Shown in pieces: positions 27,011 through 35,881 of a stretch of 64,000 nt of DNA (the first letter of the stretch is position 1; each line of letters begins with the position of its first letter). The position numbers were made by a program, and so were the translations under genes. This stretch comes from Deltaproteobacteria bacterium (GTDB lineage: Bacteria; Myxococcota; Kuafuiibacteriia; Kuafuiibacteriales; Kuafuiibacteriaceae). Below the pieces are notes generated by a model. The model did not search any database. It was not told where the DNA came from and saw nothing but the letters and a program-made list of their open reading frames with translations. The stretch is taken from the NCBI GenBank assembly GCA_020632995.1, contig JACKEN010000011.1:161812-225811 (forward strand), in the 5' to 3' direction.

Positions 27011-28633
27011 TCACTGCACCTCGAGCTCGACCGAGTCCGCGAATACTTGTCTGAGGATGGCCATAGCGATCCCACTGCCGATCATGGTGCCAATTCCGAC
27101 GAACCCGTAGCGGAGCGACACATCCAAGGAATCGGGCGTGTCCTCCGCAACGGTCACGAGGGCGGCGATGCCGAACCCCAGCCCCACCGCGGCCGTGGCC
27201 CCGAACAAGCCGTAGACCACCTTGCGGTGCGTATCGCGGTCCACGTACGTCCCGTGCACCCGGCTCCCAGGCGCTATGAGCACCGGGTCCGCGGCCACGA
27301 CGGCCGCGTTCTTGCCGTTGCTCAGCCCGAAGATCGCGGTGCCTACCGGGATCTCTGCTTCGCAGGGCGCCGTGCACAGCCGATCGAAGCTCAAGCCGGA
27401 CGCCTCGGTCCCCAGGAGCTGGGCCTGCCTCGAGACGAGGAAGAAGGTCGTCGTGCTGCCCTCGGGCGCGCGTAGGCTCACCTTCGGTGCCGCGGGCTCG
27501 ACGCTCGGGGCGGGCGAGCTCAGACGCGGAGCGCTACCGGGATCCATCGACCCGAGGAGCTCCAGCGCGGGCTCGGCCGCCTTCTCCCGCAGGCTCACGA
27601 CGGCCAGCGGGGCGAGCTCGGCCTCGGTCACCTCGAGGGTGGAGGCGGGGCGCAGCTCGACCTCTTTGGTGTAGGTCGAGCCGTCGTCTCGGCGCCGAAT
27701 CACGTAGCGTCCGGCGTCCAGGGCGAGCGTGATCGTCTTGGGGCTTGGACCGAGCTCGAGGACGGTGGCGCCCGAGGCAAGCTCCACGACCTGCAGCTCG
27801 TGGGCGCGCGGGCCGAGCACGAGGCGGCTCCTGCCGCGGTCGGTCCAGGTCAGCGAGACGTCCTGGCGTCCGAGGAGCGAGACCCGAAAGCTCGGGTTCT
27901 GCTCGGTGCTCGTGTACAGGGCCGCGTCTCGGATCGTGCGTCGTCGCGCGTAGGCATAGGCCTCGGAGAGGGCCACCACGCCGTCCGCGTCGTCGTCGGC
28001 GGCGCCGCGGAGGGCAGCGACGAGGTGATGGGTGAAGAACGAGCCCGCCACCGCCTCGGACTCGTGGGCGCTCTGGTGGCCGGAGCTCGACGCGACGAAG
28101 ACGGTGCCCTGCGCGCTCGGGGCCGACGGTGTCTCGACATCGAAGGGCGCGTCGGGCACGAGGCCCTTGGCGCCCGTCCAGCCCCCGCCGCGGCAGGCGT
28201 CGACGATGCCCAGACGCAACCTCGCTTTCGGGCTCTCGAGGCGCTTCGACAGCTCGGAGATCGGCAGCGGCGCGCCGTCCGGGTAAAGGGCGTGAGCATC
28301 GGCGTGCCCCGAGTAGAAGAACAGGAGCATCGCGTCGCGACCGTCGGCCTTCGTCAGCAACGCGTCGAGCGCGCTGAGCACCTCCTCGGGCCTCGGGTCG
28401 AGGAGGAGGCGCACGTTCGCCTCATCGAAGTCACCGAGGTCGACGAGGGCCTGGGCGAGGCGCTTGGCGTCGTCGTGGGCGTAGCGCAGGGCGCCGCGCC
28501 CGAGCACTTCGGTGTTCGAGCCGACCACGACCGCGTAGCGGGGCTCGCCCGCGGTCGCCACCGAGGGCCCGAGGACGAGGCCGAGCAGCGCGATGAGGGC
28601 CGCGGTTCGTCGGAGCTGGGGTCGTCCAATCAT
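27011..28633 (-). CDS. Caspase-family (C14) peptidase with C-terminal membrane helices
   Basis: 540 aa from ATG 28633, preceded by GGGAG. Signal peptide (about 1-28), then a caspase/metacaspase-like p20 domain: RYAVVVGSN opening, catalytic His110 in FFYSGHAD and Cys147 in IVDACRGG, both intact. After the domain (about 260) comes a Pro/Ala linker, a PEGA-like beta region with two Cys, and two hydrophobic helices near the C-terminus. It follows the anti-sigma gene with a one-base stop/start overlap, so it is coupled to the sigma/anti-sigma pair. Target proteins are unknown. The whole cassette lies between direct repeats. Confidence 0.9.
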   Translation of the reverse strand: MIGRPQLRRTAALIALLGLVLGPSVATAGEPRYAVVVGSNTEVLGRGALRYAHDDAKRLAQALVDLGDFDEANVRLLLDPRPEEVLSALDALLTKADGRDAMLLFFYSGHADAHALYPDGAPLPISELSKRLESPKARLRLGIVDACRGGGWTGAKGLVPDAPFDVETPSAPSAQGTVFVASSSGHQSAHESEAVAGSFFTHHLVAALRGAADDDADGVVALSEAYAYARRRTIRDAALYTSTEQNPSFRVSLLGRQDVSLTWTDRGRSRLVLGPRAHELQVVELASGATVLELGPSPKTITLALDAGRYVIRRRDDGSTYTKEVELRPASTLEVTEAELAPLAVVSLREKAAEPALELLGSMDPGSAPRLSSPAPSVEPAAPKVSLRAPEGSTTTFFLVSRQAQLLGTEASGLSFDRLCTAPCEAEIPVGTAIFGLSNGKNAAVVAADPVLIAPGSRVHGTYVDRDTHRKVVYGLFGATAAVGLGFGIAALVTVAEDTPDSLDVSLRYGFVGIGTMIGSGIAMAILRQVFADSVELEVQ

Positions 28634-29250
28634 CACATCTCCCTCTCGAAACGTAGCCACTGGACCCAGGCCTCTGCGGTGGGCACCCGGGGCGGGTTCT
28701 TCAGCACATCGTCGGACAGCGCGACGCGGGACAGGACCACCACCATGGTCTCGGCGCCGGGAGCGTCGTCGACGAGGAAGCTCTTCGACAAGCGCGTGAG
28801 TGTGGCCGTCGACACGAGCTCGGAGTGAAGGACGACGAAACCGTCCTCGCCCGGCGCCAGCACGTAGGCTCGCCGAAAGTCACCGGGCTGCAACGCGAGC
28901 TGCAGACGATCACCCGACCGAACCGGCGCGTTCAATCCTGACTCGACGACGCCGTCTCGCAGCCGGTACACGTCGAGCGCGGGTCCGCCACCCTTCTCCG
29001 CCACGTAGGTGGGCGTGAGGGTGAAGAGGAGGACGGCGAGCCCTGCGCCCGCGAGGCCGACGCCGGGCGCGAGCCACCGGCGGGGCTTGGCCGCCTCGAG
29101 CCGCCGCGCCCAGCCGGGCACCGGCCCTGGCGCCCCCCGATCGAGCGCGGCGCGACACGTCGGGCAGACCTCGAGGTGGGCCATGACCTCGGCCGAGGCC
29201 GCGCCGAGGCGCGCGCGGTCGAGGGCGAGGTGCGAAGGGTGCTCGCTCAT
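28633..29250 (-). CDS. Zinc-finger anti-sigma factor with DUF4384-like extracytoplasmic part
   Basis: 205 aa. ATG at 29250 overlaps the sigma stop by 4 bp (ATGA). The N-terminal 45 residues carry the zf-HC2/ZAS pattern (His, then HLEVCPTC). One membrane helix follows at about 68-90, then a beta-rich domain (VYRLRDG; GDRLQLALQPGDF) resembling DUF4384, common near caspase-like proteins. By family it should hold the ECF sigma factor inactive until an envelope signal or cleavage. The caspase encoded next is an attractive candidate for that cleavage (inference only). Confidence 0.85.
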   Translation of the reverse strand: MSEHPSHLALDRARLGAASAEVMAHLEVCPTCRAALDRGAPGPVPGWARRLEAAKPRRWLAPGVGLAGAGLAVLLFTLTPTYVAEKGGGPALDVYRLRDGVVESGLNAPVRSGDRLQLALQPGDFRRAYVLAPGEDGFVVLHSELVSTATLTRLSKSFLVDDAPGAETMVVVLSRVALSDDVLKNPPRVPTAEAWVQWLRFEREM

Positions 29251-29714
29251 CGCTCGAACCTCCGCGCGTCGAAGCGCACCAGGTGCCGACGGACGCTGCG
29301 CTCGGAGATCCCGAGCACCTCGGCCACCTCGGGCTGGGTCAGACCATCGACCCGGTGCAAGACCACCGTCCTGAGCTCGCGCTTGGGCACTCGCAACGCG
29401 ATGTCGGCGAGGGTGGCCCGGGCGATCGCCTGGTCGTGGAGCGAAGGCGCCTCGGGCGCAGCCGGACCTCGCTCCCGCACCTTGCGCCTTCGGAGCTGGT
29501 CGATGGCGAGGCGTGTGCTCGTGCGATAGATCCAGGCGCTCACCGTCTTCACGTCCTCCTCCATGAGCCGGGCTCGCCACAGGCGCTCGAAGGTCGCCTG
29601 GGCGACGTCCTCCGCCTCGGCCGGGTCAGCCAGCATTCGCGCACACTTGGCCCGAATGATCGGCCAAAGCCGACGATATGCCTCCTCGACCTCCACCCCG
29701 CTCTGCTCGTACAC
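29247..29714 (-). CDS. ECF-type RNA polymerase sigma factor
   Basis: 155 aa. Region 2 (about 10-75) includes DPAEAEDVAQATFERLW and AWIYRTSTRLAIDQLRRR; region 4 (about 100-150) has the helix-turn-helix GLTQPEVAEVLGISERSVRRHL. First gene of the sigma / anti-sigma / caspase operon. A hairpin-forming inverted repeat lies 28 bp upstream. No promoter with the typical ECF AAC motif is obvious, so autoregulation is not shown. Confidence 0.9.
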   Translation of the reverse strand: MYEQSGVEVEEAYRRLWPIIRAKCARMLADPAEAEDVAQATFERLWRARLMEEDVKTVSAWIYRTSTRLAIDQLRRRKVRERGPAAPEAPSLHDQAIARATLADIALRVPKRELRTVVLHRVDGLTQPEVAEVLGISERSVRRHLVRFDARRFER

Positions 29715-29741
29715 GTAAAGGACGCACGAAATCCGAACACC

Positions 29742-29763
29742 CGGCCAAAAAAGATCCTGGCCG
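29742..29763. promoter_or_regulatory. Inverted repeat upstream of the sigma operon
   Basis: CGGCCA (29742-29747) and TGGCCG (29758-29763) flank ten bases containing an A-run. It could be an operator of the sigma gene or, read on the plus strand, a weak structural element near the right edge of the inserted cassette. Confidence 0.35.
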
Positions 29764-29857
29764 CTGCGGAGTGCGCGGGTAGAGCCCCGCCTGGGCCTGG
29801 ACCCCTCCTGCGCCTGATGGCGGTCCGCCGCGCCGTCAACCGCGCCCGAGGCGCGAC

Positions 29858-29898
29858 TTCATCGCTCCCGGCGCTTGAGGTCGACGCGGATGGTGTAG
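29858..29898. repeat. Right 41-bp direct repeat bounding the caspase cassette
   Basis: Partner of 26941-26981 (40 of 41 bases identical). This copy holds the functional 3' end of the PEGA-domain gene. Between the copies lies about 2.9 kb with only the caspase, anti-sigma and sigma genes. Confidence 0.9.
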
Positions 29899-31148
29899 TC
29901 GCCGGCCGGGCCGCGCTTCACCTCACCGAGGTAGCGATCGAAGTAGGGGCTGGTCAGCTCCACCACCACGCTGTCCTCCAGCTCCAGCGGGAGCTCGGCC
30001 TGGAAGGGCGTCTTGCCGAGCACCTTGCGATCGAACATCACCAGGAGGCCGGGCGGCTCCGTCTCGATGATCACCGGCGTGCCCACCGAGCTGGCCTTGG
30101 TGACCTCCCGGCTGTCACCGATCGCCATGAAGCGCAGCTCCACGTGCTCCTGGCGCTCCTCCCGCTTCAGGAGGCTCGCGGTCACCATCACCGTGGCGAG
30201 CAGGACGAACATCCCGAGGATCACCGGGATGATCTTCGCGATGTTGCTCGTGCTGCTCGCGAGCGACGCGAGCTGATCCGAGCGCAGGCCCTCGCGCCGC
30301 TTCGGCTGCTCGCGCAGATCGAGGGGCGAGCCACGGGGCTCCACCGAAGGGGTGGCCCGCTCCGGCACCCGGAGCTCGGGCTCCGGCGGGCGGACCGGCT
30401 CCGGCCGTGGCGCGGCGGGCTCCGGCGCCATGCCGAGGGCCGCGGCGAGATCCAGCGCGGTCCGCTCGGCCGCGGCGGGGCTCGGCGACACGCTGGCGGC
30501 GGGCGGCGGGGCGCGCTGGGCCCGCGTGGAGCGCTCCACCACCGGGATCCGGCGCTCGATGCGCGCGCGGGCCTCGGCCGGCAGCGAGTGCTCGATCATG
30601 AGGTCGACCGGCGCCTTCGTCTTCTGGGTCACCTCCACGTTGGGGGGGAGACCGGCGTCGAACACGGTGTCGTCGTGCTCTTCGATCCGGGGCAGCTGGA
30701 AGTCCTGGTCCAGGAACGTGACCCCCTCCTGCGGGGGCGGCGTCCTCAGGGTCTCCTCCGGATCCGAGCTCCCGACCGCCTCCTCCAGGGCCACGACCAT
30801 GTTGGCCAGGCGATCGTCGAGCGCGGGGTCGGTGTCGACCGCGAGGGCCTGGCCGATCTCGCTCGCGATACCCGGGTCGATGATCGTGGGTGGGTCGTAG
30901 AAGTCGTCGCGCTGGTCGAAGTCATGGGGTCCGGGGTCGGGCTTCACCCTGTTGCGCGCTTCGCTCGCGATCCTCGGGATGGGGTGGGCCGCGGTCTTCT
31001 CCGGCGGCTCCAGCTCCTCGAAGACCGGGGCGCGCTGCGCCACCGTGCGTTCGGGGGAGGTCTGGGTCTGGTCCTCGTCCGCGGCGCGATCGGTGCGGTC
31101 GTCGAACACCATGGACCACCCGCGCCGGTCTTTGTCCTGTTGGCCCAT
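29859..31148 (-). CDS. Membrane-anchored PEGA-domain protein
   Basis: 429 aa from ATG 31148. A long disordered N-terminal half rich in Asp, Pro, Glu and Arg is followed by one membrane helix (IIPVILGMFVLLATVMVTAS, about 320-340). The last 75 residues are a PEGA domain (VIIETEPPGLLVMFDRKVLG then TPFQAELPL). This layout (acidic/Pro-rich cytoplasmic part, one helix, PEGA outside) is common in myxobacteria, often beside Ser/Thr kinases, and may present a surface-binding module. It is divergent from the acyltransferase gene. The C-terminus lies in the direct repeat. Confidence 0.8.
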   Translation of the reverse strand: MGQQDKDRRGWSMVFDDRTDRAADEDQTQTSPERTVAQRAPVFEELEPPEKTAAHPIPRIASEARNRVKPDPGPHDFDQRDDFYDPPTIIDPGIASEIGQALAVDTDPALDDRLANMVVALEEAVGSSDPEETLRTPPPQEGVTFLDQDFQLPRIEEHDDTVFDAGLPPNVEVTQKTKAPVDLMIEHSLPAEARARIERRIPVVERSTRAQRAPPPAASVSPSPAAAERTALDLAAALGMAPEPAAPRPEPVRPPEPELRVPERATPSVEPRGSPLDLREQPKRREGLRSDQLASLASSTSNIAKIIPVILGMFVLLATVMVTASLLKREERQEHVELRFMAIGDSREVTKASSVGTPVIIETEPPGLLVMFDRKVLGKTPFQAELPLELEDSVVVELTSPYFDRYLGEVKRGPAGDYTIRVDLKRRER

Positions 31149-31241
31149 CCTCGCCGGCCCGCCCGCGGACCAGGGGGAATGGTGCCGAAGATCCCCGGGT
31201 CTGCTCAAGCCCGAGGACCCCATATGATGTAGCCTGGGGCG

Positions 31242-32279
31242 GTGGCGCGCTCCCACGAGCCGGACGACGAGGCCCGGATCGAGACCCTCCTCGGGGCCTA
31301 CGAGGCCCTGAACCCCGACGATCGCGCCGAGCTGCGGCGCCGGCTCCTCGCACGGGCGGGGACGGACGAGCGGGCCCGCATGCGGCGCGAGGCCGCGCCG
31401 GGGCCCGAGCCCGAGGGGTTCCGCGTGCCCTCCGAGGGGATCCTCGAATACCTCGGCAAGGTCCGCGCCGCCCTGTCCGCCTATGGGCCGCCGGATGCCT
31501 ACCGACCTGGAGACGAGGACAACCTGGGCCTGCTGCGCGAGGAGACCCTGTTGGCGCTCGAGCCGCTGGAGTGGCTCCTCAAGTCCTACTTCCGCTACGA
31601 GGTCCACGGCCTGCACCACGTGCCGCGGCACGGGCGCGCGATCATCGTGTCGAACCACGGGCTGCTCCCGGTGGACGGGTGGTTCCTCTCCTATGAGCTC
31701 CGGCGGCACCGCGGGCGCTGGCCCCGCGGGCTCACCGACTGGCGGATCTACCGCTTCCCCCTCCTGCGTCAGCTCTTCATGGACATGGGCACGGTGGTGG
31801 GGAGCCACGAGAACGGGGACCGGCTCCTCGAGGAGGAGCAGCTCATCTTCATCATGCCGGGCGGGAGCAAGGAGGCCTGGAAGTCCTCGAAGTACCGCTA
31901 CCGCCTGCTGTGGAAGGGGCGCACCGGCTTCGTGCGCCTGGCCCTCCGCAACCAGGCCCCGATCATCCCGAGCGCGAACGTCGGCACCGACGACACCTAC
32001 CGGGTGTTCTTCGACGGCTACACCACCGCGTACAAGCTGTTCGGGACGAAGCAAGCGCTCTTGCCGCTCTCGATCCCGATCGGGCTGGGGCCGCTGCCGC
32101 TGCCGGTGAAGATGACCCAATACGTGGGGGAGCCCATCCACTTCCCGTACCCGCCCGAGGCCGAGGCGGACCCCGCGGTGGTCGAGACCTGCCAGGACAT
32201 GGTGCGCGCCGCGGTCTACGAGCTCATCGATCGCGGCCTGCGGGAGCGGGCCGAGCGCCGCCTCGAGGGGATCGAGTAG
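31242..32279 (+). CDS. Glycerophospholipid acyltransferase (LPLAT/DGAT-like)
   Basis: 345 aa, GTG start. After about 100 polar residues comes an acyltransferase domain: VHGLHHVPRHGRAIIVSNHG with the catalytic His, spaced five residues from Asp (NHGLLPVD) as in MGAT/DGAT-like members rather than four as in PlsC; then FIMPGGSKEAWKS (glycerol phosphate/lipid site) and PIIPSANVGTDD. It should move an acyl chain from acyl-CoA or ACP to a glycerolipid at the membrane. An exact dispersed palindrome lies at 32051. The gene ends 3 bp before the convergent deacetylase stop. Confidence 0.82.
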   Translation: MARSHEPDDEARIETLLGAYEALNPDDRAELRRRLLARAGTDERARMRREAAPGPEPEGFRVPSEGILEYLGKVRAALSAYGPPDAYRPGDEDNLGLLREETLLALEPLEWLLKSYFRYEVHGLHHVPRHGRAIIVSNHGLLPVDGWFLSYELRRHRGRWPRGLTDWRIYRFPLLRQLFMDMGTVVGSHENGDRLLEEEQLIFIMPGGSKEAWKSSKYRYRLLWKGRTGFVRLALRNQAPIIPSANVGTDDTYRVFFDGYTTAYKLFGTKQALLPLSIPIGLGPLPLPVKMTQYVGEPIHFPYPPEAEADPAVVETCQDMVRAAVYELIDRGLRERAERRLEGIE

Positions 32280-32282
32280 CGC

Positions 32283-33416
32283 TCAGATCACCCCGCGGTC
32301 CTTGATCGCCTGCACTGCGAGGCGGGCCAGGCTGGTCCAGGTCGGCGGCGTCGGCAAGAAAGGTTGCGAACGTCGCTCGTTCGCCAGCTCCCGCTGCCAC
32401 TGCTCGAGCGGGAGGTCACGGTAGGTAGAGACCTGGAATCGATCCGGGTTCTCGGCCAGGAAGCGGCAGAGCGCATGGAGCCGGCGGATGTTGAAGCCGT
32501 CGGGGCGGGCGTCCCCATACTGGATGTCGGTGGTCTTCACGAGGCGGAAGGAGTGGGTGAGGCTGGTGCACACCCGGGTCCCGGCCGCGTAGAGCTGCTC
32601 CAGCACCGCGATGGCCTCCGCCGCGCTGAGGGAGGCGAGATCGAACTGGCGCAAGCCGCCTCTCGGTCCGGCCGCCTGGTAGCAGGTGATCGGCACCTGC
32701 ACGCGGCCGTGATCCATCAGCGCCACGTCGTTGAGGGGCGGGTCGCAGCGGTAGCGGCAGGTGTTGAGGCCCACCGACCACAGGCTGTAGCTCGAGTCGT
32801 ACGGGATCCCGAGGGCGGCGAGGGCGGCGAGGGTGCCCTCGTCGCTCGCGAACCCGCCGGCCCGAAAGGCGCTGGGGCGCCGCCCGGTCCACGCCTCGAT
32901 CCGCTCCGCGGTGGTCCTCAACAGGCGCAAGCGGGCCTCCCACGGGTACTCGAAGAGGAACGCGGAGGGCTTGTCGGCCTCGCCGGCTCGCACCTTCTCG
33001 ATGTCCATCCTGAACTCGGGGTGCACGTGGAGCTCCACGTCGTGGCCGCGTTGGTGGATGTGGCGCGCCGCCTCCGCGAGCGAGGCCTCGTCCACCACGT
33101 TGCGGCCGCAGACCTCGAAGAAGAAGACCCCGCGCAGGCCGAACTCGTCGAAGACATCCATGAACAGGTCGATGCCCGCCCGGCCCTGCTCGGTCTCGCC
33201 CCAGATGCGCTGCTCCGGTCCCACCGGCGACAGGCTGGGGTCCCTGAGGGCCCCGCCCATCGAGATCTCGGTGTCGATGGTGAACAGGAATCGGAGAGGC
33301 TCCCTCGCCCGACGCAGGCCCGGCGAAGAGCCGGCGCCTGAGGCCCGCAAGAGGGCATCCCGAGTGCGGTCCTGGACCCAGGACGCGGCGCTTTCGAGCG
33401 CGCTACGACTCGTCAT
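32283..33416 (-). CDS. Polysaccharide deacetylase-like protein
   Basis: 377 aa, ATG. The NodB-type fold is suggested by TIDTE (first Asp), GHDVELHVHPEF (paired His of the metal site) and FRAGGFASDEGT, with a helical C-terminal region. Family members remove acetyl groups from N-acetylated sugars of exopolysaccharide or peptidoglycan. No signal peptide is evident, so a cytoplasmic step in exopolysaccharide assembly or another export route is possible. It borders the exopolysaccharide cluster and is divergent from the SGNH gene across 132 bp that include an AT-rich patch with a TATCGATA palindrome near 33461. Confidence 0.8.
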   Translation of the reverse strand: MTSRSALESAASWVQDRTRDALLRASGAGSSPGLRRAREPLRFLFTIDTEISMGGALRDPSLSPVGPEQRIWGETEQGRAGIDLFMDVFDEFGLRGVFFFEVCGRNVVDEASLAEAARHIHQRGHDVELHVHPEFRMDIEKVRAGEADKPSAFLFEYPWEARLRLLRTTAERIEAWTGRRPSAFRAGGFASDEGTLAALAALGIPYDSSYSLWSVGLNTCRYRCDPPLNDVALMDHGRVQVPITCYQAAGPRGGLRQFDLASLSAAEAIAVLEQLYAAGTRVCTSLTHSFRLVKTTDIQYGDARPDGFNIRRLHALCRFLAENPDRFQVSTYRDLPLEQWQRELANERRSQPFLPTPPTWTSLARLAVQAIKDRGVI

Positions 33417-33548
33417 GGTCCTTCGAAGCCTAACATTCGTCCGACATGGGGACTACCCTTATCGATATGAGCCAGATCATGGCAAACCTGGGGTGCAGGG
33501 CGGGCGGAACATTGCGGGGAAGTCGAGCCGGGGGCTGACTCGGGACGG

Positions 33549-34571
33549 ATGGGTCGGAGATCCCGGATCCGGCGATGGGCGCGGTGGGGCCTGGGGATCG
33601 CAGGCGGCCTCCTGGGCCTGGAGGTCGTCTCGGCCCTGTGGCTCCCCGCGCCGTGGCCCGATCGCACACCGCTGGTGGCGGTGGAGCCGGACCCGGCGCT
33701 CGGCTACCGGCTCGTCCCAGCGCAAGCCAGCTTTACGTATCAGGCGGAGGTCCACACCAACGCCGAGGGGCTCAGGGAGCGCCCACTGGAGAGGCTGCCC
33801 GGGCCGCGGGTGCTGGTCCTCGGCGGCTCCGAGACCTTCGGCAAGGGGGTGGCGGCGGCGGAGACCTTCGCCCGGCGGGTGGAGGCCAGCTTGCACGGCG
33901 GGGCGCACACCGTGAACGCGGGCGTGCCGGACTGGAGCCTGGGCCAGAGCGCCGCGTTCCTCGAGCAGCGCGGCGCCGCGCTCTCGCCCACCGGGGTGGT
34001 GCTCGCGCTGTACTGGGACGACCTGTTCACCGGAGCCGCGGGGGCGGCGCGGGAGGAGTGGGGCCCCCGGCGCTGGGCACGGGATCTGGGTGTGCTGCCC
34101 CGGCTGGCCCCCCTGTACACCCGGAGCAGGCTCTTGATGGCGGCCCGCAACGCGGCCAAGGCGGCCTCCCACCGCCTCGGGGGCACCGCCTGGTACCGCT
34201 GGCGCGAGGCGCTCCTGACCGGGGGGCAGGAGCCCGACCTCGAGCTGGCGTGGGCACGAGCGCAGGTTGACCTGCAACGGGTGGCTGACGCCTCGGCCGC
34301 CCTCGGGGCGTGGGCGGTGGTGCTCATCTTGCCGATCGAGGAGCAGGTGGTCGGCGAGTACCCGCAGGCCAGCTTTCAATCCGAGGCCCGACGGAGGGCC
34401 GAGGCCGCGGGGCTACGCGTGGTGGATCCGCTCCCCGCGCTCCGCCGGGCCGCGGCGGCGGGGGAGGTGCTGTTCATCCCCTACGATGGGCGCCCCGCCG
34501 CGGCGGGGCACCAGGTGCTGGCGGAGGTGCTCGGGGCGGCGCTGGCCGACTACCAGCAGACGCCGCGGTAG
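33549..34571 (+). CDS. SGNH/GDSL-like hydrolase, membrane-anchored
   Basis: 340 aa, ATG. The first 30 residues give a positively charged start and a hydrophobic anchor. Residues about 85-110 carry VLVLGGSETFGKGV, the SGNH block I variant (GGSxTxG) found in polysaccharide O-acetyl-modifying proteins, then VNAGVPDWSLGQ, while the final block reads DGRPAAAGHQV with the catalytic His. It may esterify or deesterify an exopolysaccharide. The 3' end overlaps the convergent algD-like gene by 22 bp. Confidence 0.75.
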   Translation: MGRRSRIRRWARWGLGIAGGLLGLEVVSALWLPAPWPDRTPLVAVEPDPALGYRLVPAQASFTYQAEVHTNAEGLRERPLERLPGPRVLVLGGSETFGKGVAAAETFARRVEASLHGGAHTVNAGVPDWSLGQSAAFLEQRGAALSPTGVVLALYWDDLFTGAAGAAREEWGPRRWARDLGVLPRLAPLYTRSRLLMAARNAAKAASHRLGGTAWYRWREALLTGGQEPDLELAWARAQVDLQRVADASAALGAWAVVLILPIEEQVVGEYPQASFQSEARRRAEAAGLRVVDPLPALRRAAAAGEVLFIPYDGRPAAAGHQVLAEVLGAALADYQQTPR

Positions 34572-35866
34572 TCGCCCTTCAGCTTGTGGTGGTCGGGGAT
34601 GTCGACGAGGTCGAGGACCATCTGATCCTCGGTGACCAGGGTGTGGACGATCTCCATCAGGTGCTTGTCACCCAGGCCCACCACCACCACCTCGGCGCCC
34701 TGGATCACGTCCTGGGCCGAGCCGCGCATGAGGCTGGAGATGTGCGGGATGCTCTCCTCGATGTAGCGCTTGTTGGCGCCCACCAGGCGGGCGATGTTCA
34801 CCTCGGGGTCGTAGATCGACAGCTCCAGGCCCTTGCCGATGAAGGCCTCGGCCAGGGTCACGAGGGGGCTCTCGCGGAGGTCGTCGGTGCCGCTCTTGAA
34901 GGACAGGCCGATCATGCCGACCTTGCGCTTGCCCGACTGGAGCACCGCCTCGATCGCGTGATCGACGTGGACCCGGTTGGAGGGCATCAGGCCGTCCAGC
35001 ATCGGCACCTGCACGTCGTTGCGCTTGGCCAGGTTGGTCAGGGCCCGCACGTCCTTCGGGAGGCAGGAGCCGCCGAACGCGAAGCCCGGGCGCATGTACG
35101 CGGTCGAGATGTTGAGGTGCTTGTCCATGCAGACCAGGCGCATGACCTCCTGGCTGTCGACCCCGAGGGACTGGCTCACCCGGCCCACCTCGTTGGCGAA
35201 GGTGATCTTGAGGGCGTGGAAGGTGTTGCAGGTCATCTTCAACATCTCCGCCGCCTCGAGCCCGGTGGTGACGAACTCGCAGGGGAGGTGCCCGAAGATC
35301 TGACGCAGCACCTCGGCGGGCCTGTCGTCGTCGGTGCCCACCACGGTGAAGGGCGGCTTGTCGTAGTCCTTGATGGACGAGCCCTCACGCAGGAACTCGG
35401 GCTGGAAGCACACCCCGAAGTCGACGCCGGCCTTCTTGCCGGAGTGCTCCTCGAGGATGGGCGTCACCACGTTGCGGGTGGTGCCGGGGAGCACGGTCGA
35501 GCGCACCACGAAGGTGTGGTAGCTGGCCTTGTTCTTCATCGCCTGGCCGAGCTGCTCGGAGAGGCGCTTCACCGCCGACAGATCCTGACCGCCGCCCCGC
35601 ATGGAGGGCGTGCCCACGCAGATGAGGGACACGTCGGAGGCGTTCACCGCCTCCTGGGCCACGGTGGTGACGTGGAGCCGCCCGCTCTTGGCCGCGCCCT
35701 CGATGAGCTCGACCATGCCCTCCTCGATGATGGGGGTCTTGCCGGACTTCATCAGGTCCAGCTTGCCCTGGTCGATGTCGCAGCCGGTGACCTCGTGCCC
35801 GTCGCGGGCGAGGCAGCCCGCGGACACCGCGCCGACGTAACCCATGCCAAAGATGCTGATCTTCAT
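34550..35866 (-). CDS. algD: GDP-mannose 6-dehydrogenase (UDP-glucose/GDP-mannose dehydrogenase family)
   Basis: 438 aa, ATG with GAAGG upstream. NAD-binding start MKISIFGMGYVGAVSAGCLA, VRSTVLPGTT, PEFLREGSSIKDYD, catalytic Cys in RPGFAFGGSCLPKDVRALT, LSFKSGTDDLRESPL and a C-terminal GVCW. These segments and the length (436 aa in Pseudomonas) follow AlgD, so GDP-mannose oxidised to GDP-mannuronate is more likely than UDP-glucose. It supplies an acidic sugar for the exopolysaccharide. It sits 15 bp downstream of the glycosyltransferase stop in an operon that begins with the asparagine-synthase-like gene. Confidence 0.88.
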   Translation of the reverse strand: MKISIFGMGYVGAVSAGCLARDGHEVTGCDIDQGKLDLMKSGKTPIIEEGMVELIEGAAKSGRLHVTTVAQEAVNASDVSLICVGTPSMRGGGQDLSAVKRLSEQLGQAMKNKASYHTFVVRSTVLPGTTRNVVTPILEEHSGKKAGVDFGVCFQPEFLREGSSIKDYDKPPFTVVGTDDDRPAEVLRQIFGHLPCEFVTTGLEAAEMLKMTCNTFHALKITFANEVGRVSQSLGVDSQEVMRLVCMDKHLNISTAYMRPGFAFGGSCLPKDVRALTNLAKRNDVQVPMLDGLMPSNRVHVDHAIEAVLQSGKRKVGMIGLSFKSGTDDLRESPLVTLAEAFIGKGLELSIYDPEVNIARLVGANKRYIEESIPHISSLMRGSAQDVIQGAEVVVVGLGDKHLMEIVHTLVTEDQMVLDLVDIPDHHKLKGDYRGVCW

Positions 35867-35881
35867 GCCTTCGTACCTTCC

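Noticed and set aside
29742..29763. Rho-independent terminator at the right edge of the caspase cassette
   Set aside because: The A-run lies in the loop, not after the stem, so it does not have terminator form on either strand.
34550..35866. UDP-glucose 6-dehydrogenase
   Set aside because: N-terminal, catalytic and C-terminal (GVCW) segments follow AlgD more closely, though the substrate is not proven.
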